Source: an uncultured Phascolarctobacterium sp. (GTDB lineage: Bacteria > Bacillota > Negativicutes > Acidaminococcales > Acidaminococcaceae). Taken from it: a stretch of DNA of 37,409 bases. Below, in pieces: positions 33,299 through 37,409 of the stretch (the stretch's first letter is position 1; every line of letters starts with the position of its first letter). The notes under the pieces were generated by a model. That model was not told the origin of the DNA and made no database searches. It was given only the letters and a program-made list of their open reading frames with translations. Made by a program: the position numbers and the translations under genes. The stretch is taken from the NCBI GenBank assembly GCA_947589605.1, contig CANQBR010000015.1, positions 1-37,409 of the forward strand. The letters are read 5' to 3'.

Positions 33299-33348
33299 CG
33301 GAAAAATTCTTTTTTTCTTTTGCCTTCGGGTCGTGGCCGAAAACTTTT

Positions 33349-33912
33349 TTATTTCAGCTTCAGGCCGTCTTTAAAAGCTTCGCCCACTCTTTCCTTCACC
33401 CGATAATAACCGTGAGTGTACGGGTCGAAGGCGATGGCGTCCACCAAGGCCATATCCACCTTCTCTCCCTTCATCACTCTCTCGTCGGCGCTGACGTTCA
33501 CCACTTTGCCGATCACGCCCACGCCGTAAGCGTTGCTTTGATACTCGATGAATTCGCACTCCAAGCAGAGGGGAAACTCTGCGATGACGGGAGCGTCCAC
33601 CAAGGCAGACTTTGCCGCAGTGAGGCCGCTTTTGGCGAATTTGGCCGGCTCTTTATTGCCGCTCACCACGCCGAAATAGTCGGCCTCGACCACGTGGGCC
33701 GCATCGGCGATGCTGACGGTGAAAGCGCCTCTGGCTTTGATGTTCTCCACCGTTTTGTGATCTTCCGACAAATTCAAAGCCACCGTGTTGCGCTCCTGCA
33801 TGGTCCCCCAGGCGGCGTTCATCACGTTCACGCTGCCGTCTTCGTTATAAGTGGCGATCATCAGCACCGGCATAGGGAAGATGCCTTCGGTCAATTTTAA
33901 ATTTTTTCTCAT
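33349..33912 (-). CDS. Flavin reductase family protein (flavoredoxin-like, FMN-binding split barrel)
   Basis: 187 residues. N-terminal FPMPVLMIATYNEDGSVNVMNAAWGTMQERNTVALNL is the FMN-binding split-barrel signature; GAFTVSIADAAHVVEADYFGVVSG follows, and FIEYQSNAYGVGVIGKVVNVSADE forms the last strands. Members bind FMN and pass electrons in anaerobes, or reduce flavins with NAD(P)H. The length fits the flavoredoxin group. ATG at 33912 has GAGG nine bases upstream. Monocistronic, with its own promoter and terminator. Precise electron partner unknown. Confidence 0.9.
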   Translation of the reverse strand: MRKNLKLTEGIFPMPVLMIATYNEDGSVNVMNAAWGTMQERNTVALNLSEDHKTVENIKARGAFTVSIADAAHVVEADYFGVVSGNKEPAKFAKSGLTAAKSALVDAPVIAEFPLCLECEFIEYQSNAYGVGVIGKVVNVSADERVMKGEKVDMALVDAIAFDPYTHGYYRVKERVGEAFKDGLKLK

Positions 33913-33960
33913 GATCTTTTACCTCGCTTCGTTCAAGATGGGCAGTGCCTGCCCTCTCCT

Positions 33961-33988
33961 ATCATAGCAGGTCGCATGGATAAAACAA
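33961..33988 (-). promoter_or_regulatory. Promoter of the flavin reductase-like gene
   Basis: TTGTTT, 16-base spacer, TATGAT (33961-33966), about 50 bases before the start codon. Confidence 0.5.
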
Positions 33989-33989
33989 G

Positions 33990-34036
33990 AGGCAACGCCG
34001 TTCTTTGAGCAAAAATTTCTCAAAGCAGCGCTGCCT
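33990..34036. terminator. Long hairpin after adenine deaminase, possibly bidirectional
   Basis: AGGCA..CGC..TTTGAG arms pair across a 9-base loop, with mismatches. The T-rich side (CTCTCTTTTTTCTTTTTT) is on the plus strand; on the minus strand, where the deaminase is read, only CTTGTTTTA follows, so termination there may be modest. It overlaps no coding sequence. Confidence 0.55.
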
Positions 34037-34054
34037 CTCTTTTTTCTTTTTTCT

Positions 34055-35743
34055 TCACACGTAAAGGGGCACGATCTTTTGTTCGGCCACATCTGCCAAG
34101 CCTCGGGTGGTCAGCTTCAAATGGGGTATCACCGGCAGGCTCAAAAAAGCCAAAGTCATCAGCGGCGCCGCCTTGCGAGGCACGCCCAGCTCCTGCAGTT
34201 TGTCCAAAAGCTCTTTGTTCTTCGCCGCCGCTTCTTCGGCGTCCAGTTCGCTCATCAGCCCCGCTATGGGCAGAGGCAGCTCGGCGATGATCTTCCCTTC
34301 GCAGGCGAGAACATACCCGCCGCCCAGCTCTCTTGCTCTTTCGGCGGCAACGGCCATGTCTTCGTCGTTGGTGCCCGCCACTGCCAAGTTGTGAGAATCG
34401 TGGGCCACGGACGTGGCCAGTGCTCCCCTCTTCAGCCCCAGCCCCGACACGAAGCCCAAGCCCCTGTGGCCCGTGTGCCGATGCCTTTCGATGACGGCCA
34501 GCTTCACGATGTCCCGCTTCGTGTCTACGCCGTTAGCGTGAGCCCAATCGATAGAGACTATCTCTTCTTCCGTCAAAAGTTCACCGGGCAGCGTTTTGAT
34601 CACTCGGCATTTTTCGCTCTTTGCTTCGATGTGAAAGTCAGCAGGCGTGAGCCTGTCCAAATGAAAAGTGTTCTTGATCTTTTGCAGCAGCTCTTTATTT
34701 ACGACAGGGTCTGCGAAAGGCAGCATCTGCCCCTTGCTCACCGTTTTTTTGCCGCCGCAGTAAACGTCCCGCACCGCAACTTTTTTCAGCTCATCCAGCA
34801 CCAAAAGGTCTGCCCTGTAGCCCGGGGCCACTGCCCCCACGCTTCTTAAATTAAAACGGCGAGCTGCATGCAAAGTGGCCATGGTGATGGCCCTCACCGC
34901 ATCTTTTCCTTGGGCGACGGCCCGCCTTATGATGTGATCGATGTGGCCGTCTTGCAAAAGATCTTCCGGGTGACGGTCATCGGTGGCCAAAAGGCAGCTG
35001 CGGCACCAAGGTTCTTCGAAAAGTTCCAGCAAAGCGTCCAAATTTCTGGCCGCCGTCCCTTCTCTGATCATGATCCACTGGCCCTTGCTCAGCTTCTCTG
35101 CCGCTTCCGCGAAATTCGAACACTCGTGGTCGCTCTCTATCCCGGCGGCTATATAAGAATCGAGCCCTCGCCCCGAAAGAAGAGGTGCATGCCCGTCCAC
35201 TGCCTTCCCCTTTTTTCGAGCGGCAACTATCTTGGCGATGATGTCTTTCTTTTTGGCGATCACGCCCGGGTAATCCATCACTTCCGCCAGGCCCAGCACC
35301 CTGGGCTCGGCATAAAAAGGCTCCAAGTCTTCGGCTGTGAGGACGGCGCCGTTTTCATCCAAAGGCGTGGCCGGCACACAGGAAGGCAGCATGATGTACA
35401 CCGTAAGAGGCAGACCGGCGCTGGCCTCTAACATGAAGCGGATGCCCTCTGTGCCGCACACGTTGGCGATCTCGTGAGGGTCGGCCACCACCGCCGTAGT
35501 GCCGTGAGGCAGCACGGTTCTGGCAAATTCTGCCGGCAAGAGCAAAGTGCTTTCGATGTGGATGTGGCTGTCGATGAAGCCGGGGCACACGAATTTTCCG
35601 GAGATATCTTCGACGATATCGGCAGCTTCGTCGCCGTAAGCGCCCACGCCGACGATCTTTTCATCTTCCAGCAAAATATCCGCTTTCTCTAAATTTTCCG
35701 TGAAGACGTTGACGATGGTCCCGTTCTTTAAAAGAGTCTTCAT
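34055..35743 (-). CDS. ade: Adenine deaminase
   Basis: Metal-dependent amidohydrolase turning adenine into hypoxanthine and ammonia (purine salvage). 562 residues, the usual size. Metal-site motifs: PGFIDSHIHIEST (about 53-65), HGTTAVVADPHEIANV (79-94), DGHAP, SDHE and LATDDRHPEDL, with GHIDH after it. The C-terminal domain with HRHTGHRGLGFV and AVAGTNDEDM is present. ATG at 35743 has GGAGG six bases upstream; the frame is open further upstream but that part overlaps the permease gene. It follows the permease by 11 bases, and its ribosome site begins at the permease stop: a transport-plus-salvage operon. Confidence 0.97.
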   Translation of the reverse strand: MKTLLKNGTIVNVFTENLEKADILLEDEKIVGVGAYGDEAADIVEDISGKFVCPGFIDSHIHIESTLLLPAEFARTVLPHGTTAVVADPHEIANVCGTEGIRFMLEASAGLPLTVYIMLPSCVPATPLDENGAVLTAEDLEPFYAEPRVLGLAEVMDYPGVIAKKKDIIAKIVAARKKGKAVDGHAPLLSGRGLDSYIAAGIESDHECSNFAEAAEKLSKGQWIMIREGTAARNLDALLELFEEPWCRSCLLATDDRHPEDLLQDGHIDHIIRRAVAQGKDAVRAITMATLHAARRFNLRSVGAVAPGYRADLLVLDELKKVAVRDVYCGGKKTVSKGQMLPFADPVVNKELLQKIKNTFHLDRLTPADFHIEAKSEKCRVIKTLPGELLTEEEIVSIDWAHANGVDTKRDIVKLAVIERHRHTGHRGLGFVSGLGLKRGALATSVAHDSHNLAVAGTNDEDMAVAAERARELGGGYVLACEGKIIAELPLPIAGLMSELDAEEAAAKNKELLDKLQELGVPRKAAPLMTLAFLSLPVIPHLKLTTRGLADVAEQKIVPLYV

Positions 35744-35754
35744 GGTGCGCCTCC

Positions 35755-37140
35755 TCAATGAGTCACGAAGAACATCAGCGCAAAGAGCAGGGCGATCACC
35801 CACGTGGCGAGGCTGAGTTTTTTGGCCCTGCCGGTGAAGAGGGCGATGAAAACGTAGGCGATGAGGCCGAAGGCGATGCCGTAAGAAATGTTATAGGTAA
35901 AAGGCATCATGGCCAAGGTGAGGAAGGCAGGCACCGCTTCTTCCGCCTTCAGCCAATTTATCTTGCCCGCACAGTTCATCATCATGATGCCCACGTAGAT
36001 GAGGGCGGCGGCAGTGGCGCAGCCGGGCACCAAGGCAGCCACCGGGCTCAAAAAGAGGCTGATGAAGAAGAGGGCAGCCGTCACCATGGAGGCCAGACCC
36101 GTCTTGCCTCCCTCGGCGATGCCGGCAGAAGATTCCACATAAGTGCTCACCGTAGAAGTGCCGCACACGGCACCGCAGGTGGTGGCGATGGCATCGGCCA
36201 GCATGGCTTTCTCCATGTTGGGCACTTCCCCTTCCTTCGTCAGCAGATCGCCCCGGGCACAGGCGCCGTAGAGAGTGCCGATGGTGTCGAACATATCCAC
36301 TAAGCAGAAGGCCAAGGCGGTGGTGGCGATGAGGATGGCCAGCTCCATGTTGCTGTGAGCAGCCAAATAGTGAGAGAAATCGAAACCGTCGCTGAACACG
36401 CGGCCCAAAGCGTCTTCTTTAAAGGCGACGAAGGCGGCGAAAGGATCGAGTTTCAAAGAGGCGGAAAATTTGTCGTAAAACCCGGGGACGGTGAAGCCCA
36501 AAAGATAATAGAGCCCCGCTCCGCTCAAGATGCCCCACAGCACGGAGCCTTTAACTTTTTTGCAAGTCAAAACGGCTATCACCGTGAGGGCAAAGAGAGT
36601 CACTAAGCGAGGCATGATGTCCTTCCAGGCCACTGCGTCGGACAAAAGATTGAAGGAGGCGAGGGTCACATAGGTGGCGGGGTCGGCCTGCACCAAACCG
36701 GAGCTCCCTAAGCCGATGAGGGCGATGAATAGGCCGATGCCCGCGGGTATGGCCACTCTCACCTCCGGCGGGATGGCGTCGAAGATCTTTTTGCGCAGAC
36801 CCGTCACCGTCATGATGATGAAGGCGATGCCGTCTAAAAGGATCAGCACCAAGGCGTTGGCGTAGCTCAGGCCGAAGCCCAAGCAGACGGTGTAGACGAA
36901 GAAGGCGTTAGAGCCCATGGCCGAGGCCTGAGCGGCCAAAAGGCCCGAGAGGGCCGTGCCGACGCAGGCAGAGATGGCGGTGGCGATGTAGATGGCATCG
37001 TACGACACCCCCTCCAATTGCGAGAACATCCCCGAATTCACCATGAGGATGTAGGCCATGGTCATGAAGGTGGTGAGTCCCGCCAAAACTTCCGTCCTGA
37101 CGGTAGAGCCCTTCTCTTTTACGGCAAAAAATTTTTCCAT
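35755..37140 (-). CDS. NCS2 family purine permease (adenine/guanine/hypoxanthine, AzgA-like)
   Basis: 461 residues, about 13 membrane spans. AzgA-branch motifs: GLTTFMTMAYILMVNSGMF (21-39), AMGSNAFFVYTVCLGFGLSY (74-93), FCLVDMFDTIGTL and GTSTVSTYVESSAGIAEGGKTG. Imports purine bases with protons. The following adenine deaminase makes adenine the likeliest substrate, which is inference from context. ATG at 37140 has a strong AGGAGG site five bases upstream. Transcribed from an extended -10 promoter through a leader of about 130 bases with two hairpins; I do not see the conserved core of a purine riboswitch. Confidence 0.93.
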   Translation of the reverse strand: MEKFFAVKEKGSTVRTEVLAGLTTFMTMAYILMVNSGMFSQLEGVSYDAIYIATAISACVGTALSGLLAAQASAMGSNAFFVYTVCLGFGLSYANALVLILLDGIAFIIMTVTGLRKKIFDAIPPEVRVAIPAGIGLFIALIGLGSSGLVQADPATYVTLASFNLLSDAVAWKDIMPRLVTLFALTVIAVLTCKKVKGSVLWGILSGAGLYYLLGFTVPGFYDKFSASLKLDPFAAFVAFKEDALGRVFSDGFDFSHYLAAHSNMELAILIATTALAFCLVDMFDTIGTLYGACARGDLLTKEGEVPNMEKAMLADAIATTCGAVCGTSTVSTYVESSAGIAEGGKTGLASMVTAALFFISLFLSPVAALVPGCATAAALIYVGIMMMNCAGKINWLKAEEAVPAFLTLAMMPFTYNISYGIAFGLIAYVFIALFTGRAKKLSLATWVIALLFALMFFVTH

Positions 37141-37184
37141 GAGGACCTCCTGTTGTAAAAGGAAAACGAAAACCGACGCCGCCC

Positions 37185-37264
37185 GCAGCAGAGCATGAGA
37201 AAATTTTTCGTCTGCCGCCGGCGCCTTTGTTTTTTCAAAAAGACAGCCGCTTCACGACCTGTCT
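37185..37264 (-). promoter_or_regulatory. Two hairpins in the permease-deaminase leader
   Basis: First hairpin (37241-37264): AGACAG, 12-base loop, CTGTCT followed by TTTT. Second (37185-37218): GCGGCAGA / TCTGCTGC with an 18-base loop, followed by GC-rich bases and TTTTCGTTTTCC. Both lie between promoter and ribosome binding site, so attenuation is possible. Confidence 0.45.
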
Positions 37265-37273
37265 CTTTTTTCT

Positions 37274-37282
37274 ATTATAACA
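37274..37282 (-). promoter_or_regulatory. Extended -10 promoter of the purine permease operon
   Basis: TGT-TATAAT; the -35 is poor, fitting an extended -10 promoter. The remaining 37283-37409 shows no gene I can support. Confidence 0.6.
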
Positions 37283-37409
37283 CATTTTTTATCTTCGCTT
37301 TACACTGACGGACTTATTTACGAGAAGCCGGAGCTTTTAGCTTGTGTGAGATAAAGAAGCAATAGAAGTGTAAAAAATTTTGCCGTTCCCGTCCGGCGTT
37401 CCCCAGCGC

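Noticed and set aside
37141-37282. Purine riboswitch upstream of the purine permease
   Set aside because: The conserved aptamer core words and three-way junction could not be found.

Overview
The window looks like a chromosomal segment from a moderately GC-rich Firmicute. Negativicutes (an Acidaminococcaceae- or Veillonella-like anaerobe) is the best guess. This rests on the gene order priA-def-fmt-DUF116-rsmB and tgt-yajC-secD-secF, a carboxyltransferase subunit without a biotin domain, the anaerobic flavour of the genes, and strong purine-rich Shine-Dalgarno sites. The taxonomic call is inference from gene content; there is no rRNA or tRNA gene in the window.

Region 1 (1-17626) is an almost unbroken minus-strand run of housekeeping genes. 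Read in transcription order (right to left) it holds a class IV aminotransferase-like protein, a small membrane protein, a DUF2156 protein and an Eis-like acetyltransferase. Next come tgt, yajC, a 5-formyl-THF cyclo-ligase, secD, secF, tctB and tctA. Then ilvD (own promoter and terminator), priA, and def-fmt-DUF116-rsmB (own promoter; rsmB runs off the left edge). It mixes queuosine tRNA modification, protein export, tricarboxylate uptake, branched-chain amino acid synthesis, replication restart and initiator-Met-tRNA formylation/deformylation.

Region 2 (17627-23957) has a plus-strand CPA2 cation/proton antiporter, then convergent minus-strand pilT, yajQ and a DUF3783 gene, then a plus-strand OadA/PycB-type carboxyltransferase that ends in a strong terminator.

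Region 3 (about 23.96-33.3 kb) is an accessory island unlike its flanks. It carries 42-nt tandem repeats, arrays of a CTCCACA heptamer, and two direct copies (about 440 bp, 2.09 kb apart) of an element with near-identical flanks and a divergent long-hairpin core whose stems covary. It also holds an Rpn/PD-(D/E)XK nuclease gene between those copies, a promoter-to-terminator structured RNA of about 172 nt that I cannot assign, and a two-gene restriction-modification-like system. That system is an N6-adenine methyltransferase with an AT-rich, apparently imported specificity half, followed by a GIY-YIG-like/helicase fusion of 1122 residues. The island ends with eight 11-bp tandem repeats beside a 20-bp palindrome and the stump of an AlbA_2-type ATP-binding regulator. 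These are the best places to look for something undescribed.

Region 4 (33.3-37.4 kb) returns to core metabolism on the minus strand: a flavin reductase-like protein, then a purine salvage operon (NCS2 purine permease followed by adenine deaminase) behind a long leader with two hairpins.
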